Positions 14,727-22,417 of a stretch of DNA of 35,501 nucleotides are shown one piece after another. Location: contig NZ_CAIKKU010000324.1 of assembly GCF_903828115.1 (NCBI RefSeq), forward strand, positions 1 to 35,501, read 5' to 3'. Below the pieces are notes generated by a model, which saw only the letters and a list, made by a program, of their open reading frames with translations, was not told where the DNA came from and ran no database searches. Position numbers and translations under genes: made by a program. Origin of the DNA: an uncultured Thiodictyon sp. (GTDB lineage: Bacteria > Pseudomonadota > Gammaproteobacteria > Chromatiales > Chromatiaceae). Numbering within the stretch: the first letter of the stretch is position 1; the number at the start of each line of letters is the position of its first letter.

Positions 14727-17700
14727 ATGGTCCTGAAATCGAAATCCCCGCCACGCACCGTCGCCACCCTGACTCACGACGAGGCCACCCGCAGGAACAT
14801 CCCGACCGCCGAATATCAGTCGGTGATGCAGAAGGACGAGCAGGACCCGGTGCCGGTAACCTATGGGCGTGGCACGCCCGGGCTTGAAGAGGAGAAGGAG
14901 CAGCGCAACCGCGACCTGGACCCGCAACTCGTCTGGCGCGGTAAGGATCAGCAGGATTGGAGTGATCTCATCGTCCAGGCGCCGCCCCTCTATATCCAGG
15001 AGAAGGTCCACCCCAAGGTCCTGATCGACGACCTGCTGCGCCACTCACAGCACCCCTCCCCCACCGGGGGAGGGGCCGGGGGAGAGGGCCACCAGTTCGA
15101 CCTCTTCGCCGACTTCAACGGCGTACCCAAGGGCGTGGACAAGACCGAGTTCTACCGGCACGATCAGAACTGGTCGAACCGCATGATCCTGGGCGACTCG
15201 CTCCAGGTGATGGCGAGCCTGGCCGAGCGCGAGGGGTTGCGCGGCAAGGTGCAGTGCATCTATCTCGATCCGCCCTATGGCATCAAGTTCAACAGTAACT
15301 TCCAGTGGAGCACCACCAGTCGGGATGTGAAGGACGGCAATGTCGGCCACATCACGCGCGAGCCGGAGCAGGTCAAGGCGTTTCGGGATACCTGGCGGGA
15401 TGGCATCCATTCCTATCTGACCTATTTGCGGGATCGGCTCACCGTCGCGCGCGACCTGCTGGCTGAGTCCGGGTCGATCTTCGTGCAGATTGGGGATGAA
15501 AACGTCCATCGCGTCCGAGCAGTGATGGATGAGGTATTTGGCGACACGAACATTGTCTCTCAGATAGCATTCCGAACAACCACTGGCCGCGCCAACGATC
15601 TGCTTGCCGCTGCTTCCAATTATATAATTTGGGCGGTTCGCGATAAGTCGAAGTGCAAATACCGGTCGCCTTACCAAGGCAAGATGGCCGGCTCTTCCAC
15701 CGAGCAGGTCTATTCAGTGTGGCAGGACAATGCGGGCTTCAGTGCGCGTTTAAGCAAGGCTCAGAGAATCGACCAATCACTGCTGCCAACCGGGGCGCGC
15801 GTATTCATGCCAGACAACCTGACCAGCTCTCGACCGGCAGGAGAAAGGGATGTTCGTCGTTTCGCCTACAGAGGCCGGTTTTTTAGCCCCGGCAAGGGTA
15901 CCTTCAAATCTGATGAAGATGGGCTGCTTCGTCTTGGCAAGTCGGGACGCTTATGGCCGACTTCAGAAGGAAGTATTCGATACGTTCGTTACTTCAACGA
16001 TTTCCCAGTCATTCCGTTCTCGAACATTTGGACCGACACAGGGACGGGGTCATTTACCGAAGACAAGGTTTATGTAGTTCAGACTAACACAAAGGTCATA
16101 GAGCGCTGCCTTCTAATGACCACCGACCCCGGCGACCTGGTCCTCGACCCCACCTGCGGCTCCGGGACCACCGCCTATGTCGCCGAGCAATGGGGCCGCC
16201 GCTGGATCACCATCGACACCTCCCGTGTCGCGCTCGCCCTGGCCCGAGCCCGTATCATGGGCGCACGCTATCCCTATTACCTGCTGGCCGATTCGCGCGA
16301 CGGCCAGATCAAGGAGGCCGAAGTCGCCCGCACCGCACCGTTTTCCCAGCCGACCCGCGGCGACATCCGCCACGGCTTCGTTTATGAACGTGTGCCGCAC
16401 ATCACGCTCAAGTCCATCGCGAACAACACCGAGATCGACAGCATCTGGGATAAGTGGCAGGCCATCCTGGAGCCGCTGCGCGAAGACCTGAATGCCACGA
16501 TGAAGAAGCAGTGGCAGGAGTGGGAGATACCGCGTGCGGCCGAAGACCCCTGGCCGACCGAGCCCCGGCGGCTCTTCGACGAGGTGAGGGCCGAGCAGGC
16601 GAAAGGGGCGAACGCCAGGGCAAGCAAGATCGAAGACGGCCTGCTCGCGATCAACAAGCTCCTCAAGCGGGACTACAGGATCGACACCTTGCCGGAACGC
16701 CCGGTCGATCCCTGGCCGGAAGTCCCCGCCAGGCTGCACGCAGACTGGTGGCAGGCCCGCATCGACCGCCAGAAAGCGATCGACGCCTCGATCGCCGCCA
16801 AGGCCGATTCCGAATACCTCTACGACAAGCCCTACACCGACAACAAGAAGGTCCGCGTCGCCGGCCCCTTCACCGTCGAGAGCCTGTCGCCGCATCGCGT
16901 GCTCGGTGTGGATGAGAACGACGAACTGATCGATCCCAACGAGGAAAAGGTCGCCGATCCGGGTTCCTCCTACGAGGCGAAGCAGACCTTCCCGCAGATG
17001 ATCCTGGAGAACCTGAAGGCGGCCGGGGTGCAACAGGCCCACAAGGAGGATCGGATCGCCTTTACCTCGCTGACGCCTTGGCCCGGCGATCTGATCTGCG
17101 CCGAGGGGAGATATGTTGTCACCCAAGATGACACGCCGACAGAAGGCCAGAACCCAGCCGCTCTATCCGCCGACCATTCGATCTTGACAAATGAAAAGCG
17201 CGCAGCGATTTTTATCGGCCCCGAGTTCGGCACCGTCACGCGCCCCGATCTGGTGACTGCGGCACGCGAGGCGGGCGATGCCGATTTTGATGTCCTGATC
17301 GCCTGCGCCTTCAACTATGAGGCCCACGCCACCGAGTTCAGCAAGCTCGGCCGCCTCCCGGTGCTCAAGGCGCGCATGAACGCCGACCTGCACATGGCCG
17401 AGGACCTGAAGAACACGGGCAAGGGCAACCTGTTCGTGATCTTCGGCGAGCCAGACATCACGATCCTGCCCGCCGCGGACGGCCAGGTACGGATCAAGAT
17501 CAACGGCGTGGATGTCTTCCACCCCAGTACCGGCGAGGTCCGCAGCGACGGCCCCGAGGGCATCGCCTGCTGGTTCATCGACACCGACTACAACGAGGAG
17601 AGCTTCTTCGTCCGCCACGCCTATTTCCTGGGCGCCGCCGACCCCTACAAGGCGTTGAAGACCACCCTCAAGGCCGAGATCAACGAGGAGGCGTGGGCCA

Positions 17701-17858
17701 CCCTCAACAGCGATACCTCCAGGCCCTTCCCCAAACCCGCCTCCGGCCGCATCGCGGTCAAGGTCATCAACCATCTGGGGGATGAGGTGATGAAGGTGTT
17801 CAGGGTGCCTCAGGCGCTCAAGGGCCACTTGGACACCGGCGAGCAGGCCGTCCGATGA
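14727..17858 (+). CDS. Beta-class DNA adenine methyltransferase (modification subunit)
   Basis: 1043 residues from ATG 14727 with AAGG 7 nt upstream. Catalytic motif IV is DPPYGIKFNS (from 181) and precedes the SAM-binding motif LDPTCGSGTT (about 473-482), the beta-class order typical of type III Mod enzymes. The target-recognition region lies between them (about 240-430). It is flanked by lower-GC DNA near 15540-16090, as expected for a swappable specificity segment. The long C-terminal half (about 540-1043) is charged and ends in a conserved-looking FFVRHAYFLGA.DPYKALK domain. A palindrome insertion encodes SQHPSPTGGGAGGEG around residues 107-121. It should methylate sites to protect them from the upstream nuclease. 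Confidence 0.9.
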   Translation: MVLKSKSPPRTVATLTHDEATRRNIPTAEYQSVMQKDEQDPVPVTYGRGTPGLEEEKEQRNRDLDPQLVWRGKDQQDWSDLIVQAPPLYIQEKVHPKVLIDDLLRHSQHPSPTGGGAGGEGHQFDLFADFNGVPKGVDKTEFYRHDQNWSNRMILGDSLQVMASLAEREGLRGKVQCIYLDPPYGIKFNSNFQWSTTSRDVKDGNVGHITREPEQVKAFRDTWRDGIHSYLTYLRDRLTVARDLLAESGSIFVQIGDENVHRVRAVMDEVFGDTNIVSQIAFRTTTGRANDLLAAASNYIIWAVRDKSKCKYRSPYQGKMAGSSTEQVYSVWQDNAGFSARLSKAQRIDQSLLPTGARVFMPDNLTSSRPAGERDVRRFAYRGRFFSPGKGTFKSDEDGLLRLGKSGRLWPTSEGSIRYVRYFNDFPVIPFSNIWTDTGTGSFTEDKVYVVQTNTKVIERCLLMTTDPGDLVLDPTCGSGTTAYVAEQWGRRWITIDTSRVALALARARIMGARYPYYLLADSRDGQIKEAEVARTAPFSQPTRGDIRHGFVYERVPHITLKSIANNTEIDSIWDKWQAILEPLREDLNATMKKQWQEWEIPRAAEDPWPTEPRRLFDEVRAEQAKGANARASKIEDGLLAINKLLKRDYRIDTLPERPVDPWPEVPARLHADWWQARIDRQKAIDASIAAKADSEYLYDKPYTDNKKVRVAGPFTVESLSPHRVLGVDENDELIDPNEEKVADPGSSYEAKQTFPQMILENLKAAGVQQAHKEDRIAFTSLTPWPGDLICAEGRYVVTQDDTPTEGQNPAALSADHSILTNEKRAAIFIGPEFGTVTRPDLVTAAREAGDADFDVLIACAFNYEAHATEFSKLGRLPVLKARMNADLHMAEDLKNTGKGNLFVIFGEPDITILPAADGQVRIKINGVDVFHPSTGEVRSDGPEGIACWFIDTDYNEESFFVRHAYFLGAADPYKALKTTLKAEINEEAWATLNSDTSRPFPKPASGRIAVKVINHLGDEVMKVFRVPQALKGHLDTGEQAVR
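15051..15091. repeat. Palindromic mini-insertion inside the methyltransferase gene
   Basis: CCCCTCCCCC (15053-15062) and GGGGGAGGGG (15066-15075) form a perfect 10-bp stem with a 3-nt loop, followed by GCCGGGGGAGAGGG. The segment keeps the frame and adds a Pro/Gly-rich peptide just before HQFDLFADFNG. This type of palindrome is common between genes in many proteobacteria and sometimes lands in coding sequence. Confidence 0.75.
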
Positions 17859-18904
17859 ACGACCCTGCTGGAAGCGGACCAGGCAAGTGGCAGCCACCTG
17901 CCTTGGAACTGCCCGGCTCTATCGGCTGGCGTTCGAGATACTCGGGGATCATCTTCGCCGATCCCCCCTATCTGGTACTGCAGGCAACCCCGGTTTTTCC
18001 AGGTGGCCAAGGGCGGTTAGCGGATCGAGGCGTGGTCTGGGACCCGTTGGCCCTGTGGGAATCGATCGTCAAACCTGGGGCTCACTACCTGTTGACCAGC
18101 GATTGCGGCTACGCGCCGGATGCAGGGATCGAAGAGGCGGTCTTGGTTAGCCATCCCGACGCGCGGACCGTCGTTTGGGAGTTGGACATCGAGGGGCTGC
18201 GTCCGGCCCTGGACGATTCTTGTCTGCCGTCCCAGGGATTCTTGCGTTTGGTTTTCGCGCGCGAGGACTACGAGGGATGCATCGGCGACATGCTCCGCGA
18301 ACTGCGCGACTGGGCAACGCGGCCCAACGCCCCCACCGATCTCTCCGACGTCCATGGCCTGGGGTACTTGTGCAAGGAATACCCGGACGTGCGGAGCATC
18401 CGGGTCGACGAGTTTGAGCCGAACATCGATGGCTGGGCGCTGGAGCGCCTGTTGGACCTGGATCTCGATGCACCCCGCCGGCCGACGCCCATTTGGCCCA
18501 GGGGGACGGTGATCGACCTTGGGTTCTTCGAGGTCGGCGACGGACATGCGCTGATGGCGGTGGATGGCGAGCCGCTGAAGGCCACCTGGCCCGGCCGCTA
18601 CTTCACCCGCTGGGAGGCGTTGACGGCCTTCCGTGCCTGGCTCGCCACCGTGCAACGGGATTTCGCCTTGCCCGCGGGGTTCGTCCGCTCGACCGGGAAC
18701 GGCAGAAACCGGTTCGTTCTGCTGCAAGCGTCCGATCGATCCAGGTGCCACGCGGCCGGCCGGCGGCTGGCGCAGGTGCTGCAGGAGTGCTGCGACGAGG
18801 GCGCGACCGCCCCTGGCGTCACCGTTCGCTACTTGGATTGTGATTTATCGGTGGCCACCGTGGCGGCCGGCTTGGACGGCAGCGCCGACCTAGGGGGCGG
18901 CTGA
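17855..18904 (+). CDS. Unknown protein of the restriction operon
   Basis: 349 residues; the ATG overlaps the methyltransferase stop by 4 nt (ATGA) and the stop shares a base with the next gene's ATG, so it is firmly part of the operon. I do not recognise the family. No transmembrane segment, Walker motif or nuclease motif is evident. Notable stretches are IIFADPPYLVLQ near the N-terminus, GYAPDAGIEEAVLVSHPDAR, and a C-terminal part VQRDFALPAGFVRSTGNGRN, then RFVLLQASDRSRC. The DPPY is not accompanied by a SAM-binding motif. The protein is acidic and tryptophan-rich. It may be an accessory or control factor for the modification or RNA-repair genes (inference). Confidence 0.7.
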   Translation: MNDPAGSGPGKWQPPALELPGSIGWRSRYSGIIFADPPYLVLQATPVFPGGQGRLADRGVVWDPLALWESIVKPGAHYLLTSDCGYAPDAGIEEAVLVSHPDARTVVWELDIEGLRPALDDSCLPSQGFLRLVFAREDYEGCIGDMLRELRDWATRPNAPTDLSDVHGLGYLCKEYPDVRSIRVDEFEPNIDGWALERLLDLDLDAPRRPTPIWPRGTVIDLGFFEVGDGHALMAVDGEPLKATWPGRYFTRWEALTAFRAWLATVQRDFALPAGFVRSTGNGRNRFVLLQASDRSRCHAAGRRLAQVLQECCDEGATAPGVTVRYLDCDLSVATVAAGLDGSADLGGG

Positions 18905-19710
18905 TGGATACCCAGACCGTGCACCCCATCGATCCCGCCATCCGTTCGGAGATCGAGCGGCACCTTGCGGCGATCGAGGCGGACCACGGTGTGCGGATAC
19001 TGTTTGCCTGCGAGTCGGGCAGCCGGGGCTGGGGCTTCGCTTCCCCCGACAGCGACTACGACGTGCGGTTCCTGTATGTGCATCCGCTGTCCTGGTACCT
19101 GCGGGTCAGTCCGCCGCGTGATGTGATCGAGGTGCCGATCTCCGGAGTGCTGGATATCAATGGGTGGGAGTTGCGCAAGGCGCTTGGACTGCTCAAGAAA
19201 GGCAACGCGACCCTGGTCGAATGGCTGAACTCCCCCGTCGTCTACCACGCCGATGCGGGGTTCCTTGATGCGATCCGTCTGGCGGCCCGGTGTACCCACA
19301 GACCCGAGCGGTCCTTCCACCACTACGTCCACATGGCGCGCGGGAACTACCGCGCCTATCTCCTCGGTGAACGGATACGCCTGAAGAAGTACCTGTACGT
19401 GTTGCGTCCCTTGCTGGCCGCGCGATGGATCGAGCAGGGTCGCGGCGTCGCCCCCATGCGATTTGCGGACCTGGTGGATGCCTTGGTGATCGAGCCGGCC
19501 CTGCGTGATGCCATCGCCGATCTGCTGGCCAGGAAGCGTCGCGCCTTGGAGTCCGAGCACGGCGCGCCGCTGCCGGTCATCGACGACTACATCGCGGCCG
19601 AACTCGCGCGCCTCGAAGATGCCTCGGTTCCCATGCCGCGGGACATCGACTTCTCGGTGCTGGACCGGCTGCTTCTCGATACCGTCACGCGCTCGGAGGG
19701 GGCCGACTGA
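18904..19710 (+). CDS. RlaP-like nucleotidyltransferase (DNA polymerase beta superfamily)
   Basis: 268 residues. The catalytic signature is GSRGWGFASPDSDYDVRFLY, with Gly39-Ser40 and the metal ligands Asp51 and Asp53. The following YVHPLSWYLRV, NGWELRKALGLLKKGNATLVEWLNSP and FHHYVHMARGNYRAYL blocks match the COG3541/YcgL-like family (RlaP), as I recall it. That family has been predicted to work in RNA repair together with RNA ligases. Its substrate is not established. The ATG overlaps the upstream stop by 1 nt and its own stop overlaps the helicase gene by 1 nt. In this operon it might repair RNA damaged by the nearby toxin domains (inference), or modify a small molecule or nucleic acid. Confidence 0.85.
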   Translation: MDTQTVHPIDPAIRSEIERHLAAIEADHGVRILFACESGSRGWGFASPDSDYDVRFLYVHPLSWYLRVSPPRDVIEVPISGVLDINGWELRKALGLLKKGNATLVEWLNSPVVYHADAGFLDAIRLAARCTHRPERSFHHYVHMARGNYRAYLLGERIRLKKYLYVLRPLLAARWIEQGRGVAPMRFADLVDALVIEPALRDAIADLLARKRRALESEHGAPLPVIDDYIAAELARLEDASVPMPRDIDFSVLDRLLLDTVTRSEGAD

Positions 19711-21815
19711 TGGATTTGCGCATCGCCGACACCTTCACCGACAGTCTCGCCCGCCTGACGGGCGAGGAGCAAAAGGCTGTCAAGACCACGGCGTTCGACC
19801 TTCAGGTCAATCCGGCCAATCCCGGACTGAGCTTCCACAAGCTGGATGACGCGCGGGACAAGAACTTCTGGTCGGTGCGCGCCAGCGGTGACATCCGCCT
19901 GATCGTGCACAGGTCATCTGCGAGCCTGTTGCTCTGCTATGTGGACCACCACGACCGTGCCTACAGTTGGGCCGAGCGGCGCCGGCTTGAGACCCATCCC
20001 CAGACCGGCGCTGCGCAGTTGGTGGAGATTCGCGAGCGTGTCGAAGAGATCGCGGTGCCGCGGTATGTCGAAATCGTAGCATCCGCGCCGGTGAAGCCGC
20101 CGCTGTTCGCCGAGCGGCCCGATGCAGAGTTATTGGGCTACGGCGTCCCGACCGAATGGCTTGCCGACGTGCGCCAGGCCACCGAGGATAGCCTGCTGGA
20201 GTTGGTCGGCCATCTCCCGGGCGAGGCGGCCGAGGCGTTGCTCCAACTGGCGACCGGGGGTCAGCCGCAGGTGTCGCGCCCGGCGTCGGCGCCCGGCCTC
20301 GATCCGTTCGCCCACCCGGACGCCCAGCGGCGCTTCCGCCTCATGGGCGATCTGGAGGAGCTTGAGCGTGCCTTGGAATACCCCTGGGACAAGTGGACCG
20401 TCTTCCTCCATCCGGCCCAGCGCCAGTGGGTGGAGCGCGATTTCGCGGGGCCGGCGCGGGTCTGCGGCTCGGCCGGTACGGGGAAGACCATCGTTGCGCT
20501 GCATCGTGCGGTGTTCCTCGCCCGCAAGCATCCGGACAGCCGCATCCTGCTGACCACTTTTTCCGAGACGCTGGCGAACGCGCTGCGGACCAAGCTGCGG
20601 CGCCTGATCAGCAACGAGCCGCGTCTGGCGGAACGCCTTGAGGTCCAGGCCCTGGATGCCATCGGCGAGCGGCTCTATGAGCGCCACCTCGGCCCCCCGC
20701 ACCTCGCCACGCGTGACCTGACGACCAGTCTGCTCGCCCAGGCGAGTGAGGCCGCGGCGAGCCACAAGTTCAGCCTGGGCTTCCTGCGCACGGAGTGGGA
20801 AGAACTGGTTGATGCCTGGCAACTGGAGCGCTGGGAGTCCTATCGCGATGTCAAGCGGCTGGGTCGCAAGACCCGTTTGCCGGAGGCGCAGCGCGCCGCA
20901 CTCTGGGCGATCTTCGAGTCCATGCGGGCGGGTCTGCGGGACGCTGGCCTGATGACGCGCGCGGCGCTGTTCAGCCAGCTCGCGAGCGACCTGGCGAACC
21001 GTCGGCAGCGGCCCTTCGATTTCGTGGTGGTCGATGAAGCGCAGGACGTCAGCGTGCCGCAATTGCGGTTCCTCGCCGCCTTGGGCGCCGATCGCCCGAG
21101 CGGTCTCTTCTTCGCGGGCGACCTGGGTCAGCGCATCTTCCAGCCGCCGTTCTCCTGGCGGTCGCTCGGCGTCGACATCCGGGGCCGCGCCCGCACCCTG
21201 CATGTCAACTACCGCACCTCCCATCAGATCAGGACCCAGGCCGATCGGTTGCTGGGGCCTGAGGTGTCCGATGTCGATGGCAATGCGGAAGACCGGCGCG
21301 GCACCGTCTCCGCGTTCAACGGGCCGACACCTCGGGTGATGGCCTTCGACAGCCCGGAAGGGGAGATCGCCGCCGTCGGTGCCTGGATCGCCGAATGTGT
21401 CCAAGCGGGTGTCGCCCCGCACGAGATCGGCGTCTTCGTGCGCTCCGCGGCGGAACTCGACCGCGCCCGCCAGGCCGTCGCCGGGGCTGGTCTCCCGTTC
21501 AAGATGCTGGACGAGCACGTCGAAACCAGCCACGGGCACCTCTGCGTCGGTACCATGCACCTGGCCAAGGGCCTGGAGTTTCGGGCCGTGGTCGTCATGG
21601 CCTGCGACGACGAGATCATTCCCTTGCAGGCACGCATCGAGACTGTGACCGACGACAGCGATCTGGAAGAGGTCTACAACACCGAGCGCCACCTGCTGTA
21701 CGTCGCGTGCACGCGGGCGCGGGATCATTTGCTGGTCAGCGGTGTCGAGCCGGCGTCAGAGTTCCTTGACGATCTTCAAACCCCTTTGCCGTCCGTAACA
21801 GCCAGAACGCTATGA
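19710..21815 (+). CDS. RelE/ParE-like domain fused to UvrD/Rep helicase
   Basis: 701 residues. Residues 1-95 look like a RelE/ParE-fold domain: FTDSLARLTGEEQKAVKTTAFDL, then HKLDDARDKNFWSVRASGDI, then RLIVHRSSASLLLCYVDHHDRAYSWAER. A linker (about 96-230) leads into an SF1 helicase: Walker A CGSAGTGKT (252-260), VVVDEAQDVS Walker B, NYRTSHQIR, GTMHLAKGLEF and YVACTRARDHLL (motif VI). UvrD/Rep helicases translocate 3'-5' on DNA. RelE-fold domains in toxins cut mRNA on ribosomes or bind gyrase. In helicase fusions the role of this domain is not established. AG-rich sequence before the ATG gives a good ribosome-binding site. It is the last gene of the operon. Confidence 0.85.
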   Translation: MDLRIADTFTDSLARLTGEEQKAVKTTAFDLQVNPANPGLSFHKLDDARDKNFWSVRASGDIRLIVHRSSASLLLCYVDHHDRAYSWAERRRLETHPQTGAAQLVEIRERVEEIAVPRYVEIVASAPVKPPLFAERPDAELLGYGVPTEWLADVRQATEDSLLELVGHLPGEAAEALLQLATGGQPQVSRPASAPGLDPFAHPDAQRRFRLMGDLEELERALEYPWDKWTVFLHPAQRQWVERDFAGPARVCGSAGTGKTIVALHRAVFLARKHPDSRILLTTFSETLANALRTKLRRLISNEPRLAERLEVQALDAIGERLYERHLGPPHLATRDLTTSLLAQASEAAASHKFSLGFLRTEWEELVDAWQLERWESYRDVKRLGRKTRLPEAQRAALWAIFESMRAGLRDAGLMTRAALFSQLASDLANRRQRPFDFVVVDEAQDVSVPQLRFLAALGADRPSGLFFAGDLGQRIFQPPFSWRSLGVDIRGRARTLHVNYRTSHQIRTQADRLLGPEVSDVDGNAEDRRGTVSAFNGPTPRVMAFDSPEGEIAAVGAWIAECVQAGVAPHEIGVFVRSAAELDRARQAVAGAGLPFKMLDEHVETSHGHLCVGTMHLAKGLEFRAVVVMACDDEIIPLQARIETVTDDSDLEEVYNTERHLLYVACTRARDHLLVSGVEPASEFLDDLQTPLPSVTARTL

Positions 21816-21822
21816 CCGGGCG

Positions 21823-21886
21823 TTCCGGGGACAGTCTACTTAATTAATCGTGAGGCTGGTCGCGATTGAGTAAACTGTCCCCGGAA
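21823..21886. repeat. Inverted repeat with TTCCGGGGACAGT arms
   Basis: Perfect 13-bp arms TTCCGGGGACAGT (21823-21835) and ACTGTCCCCGGAA (21874-21886). These extend to about 18 bp with one mismatch and enclose a 38-nt AT-richer centre. It follows the helicase stop by 8 nt. I recall near-identical GGGGACAGT...ACTTAATT sequences dispersed in proteobacterial genomes near Y1 (REP-associated) transposases; none is present here. It may also terminate the operon. Confidence 0.8.
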
Positions 21887-21917
21887 TTCCACCTGTCGAT
21901 ATCAATTTGGGAAATTT

Positions 21918-22256
21918 ATGAAACAAATACTTGTTGCCATTTTTGTCGTTGCCGGTCTGGTTGGTTGTGCTTCCGGTCTAACGACGAAAGAACTGGAACG
22001 CAAAGTCATCGGCAAGTCGAAAAATGATCTTCTCAATTGTATGGGAACGCCAAGTAATAGTCATAGTGCAGGAACGATGGAATATATGACCTATAGTCAC
22101 AGGTACACCAGGAATAAGGAACTGCACAAGTGTGATGCTGATTTTATTTTAACCAATAATTATGTAACCAAAATGGAAGTTGCCGGCGGTGAAGAAGGTG
22201 GAAACGAGGTCACATCTGATTTTTGCAGGAACTTGATCATCAGGTGTTTCAAGTAG
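21918..22256 (+). CDS. Small outer-membrane lipoprotein, BamE/SmpA-like fold
   Basis: 112 residues with a lipoprotein signal: MKQ, a hydrophobic stretch, and lipobox LVGC (Cys17) followed by Ala, which favours outer-membrane sorting. The mature part, LTTKELERKVIGKSKNDLLN then CMGTPSNSHSAGTMEYMTYS, has the helix-loop-strand pattern of BamE/SmpA-like domains (the 'G.s..el...lG.P' motif). Three further cysteines at 41, 73 and 102 region plus Cys110 could form disulfides in the periplasm. The gene is clearly lower in GC than all neighbours and uses many A/T-ending codons, a sign of separate acquisition. GGGAAA lies just before the ATG. It stands alone between a palindrome and the converging galE. 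Confidence 0.7.
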   Translation: MKQILVAIFVVAGLVGCASGLTTKELERKVIGKSKNDLLNCMGTPSNSHSAGTMEYMTYSHRYTRNKELHKCDADFILTNNYVTKMEVAGGEEGGNEVTSDFCRNLIIRCFK

Positions 22257-22376
22257 GCAGCAGGTTCATCCTCGAAACATGGGGCGGACTTGCTTAGCCC
22301 CGGTCGGGGGACTTTGAGCTCTGCTGCCGTTGGTCTTGATGATTTTCTTGGCCGCTGCGAGGGTGGTATGGGCTTC

Positions 22377-22393
22377 GGTCCGCACAGCGGACC
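22377..22393. repeat. GGTCCGCACAGCGGACC palindrome (copy 1)
   Basis: A 17-bp palindrome with 7-bp arms and a 3-nt loop, followed by CTACGG. Identical copies lie at 30303-30319 and 34619-34635. It lies in the space between the converging lipoprotein and galE genes and could serve as a weak bidirectional terminator. Confidence 0.8.
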
Positions 22394-22417
22394 CTACGGA
22401 ACCGGCGGTCTTGAGTT

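Noticed and set aside
17855-18904. Second methyltransferase because of the DPPY tetrapeptide
   Set aside because: No SAM-binding FxGxG motif or other methyltransferase motif accompanies it, and the DPPY lies near the N-terminus in an unrelated context.
20130-21728. 532-codon minus-strand frame opposite the UvrD helicase
   Set aside because: Antisense shadow without motifs; the helicase motifs are complete on the other strand.
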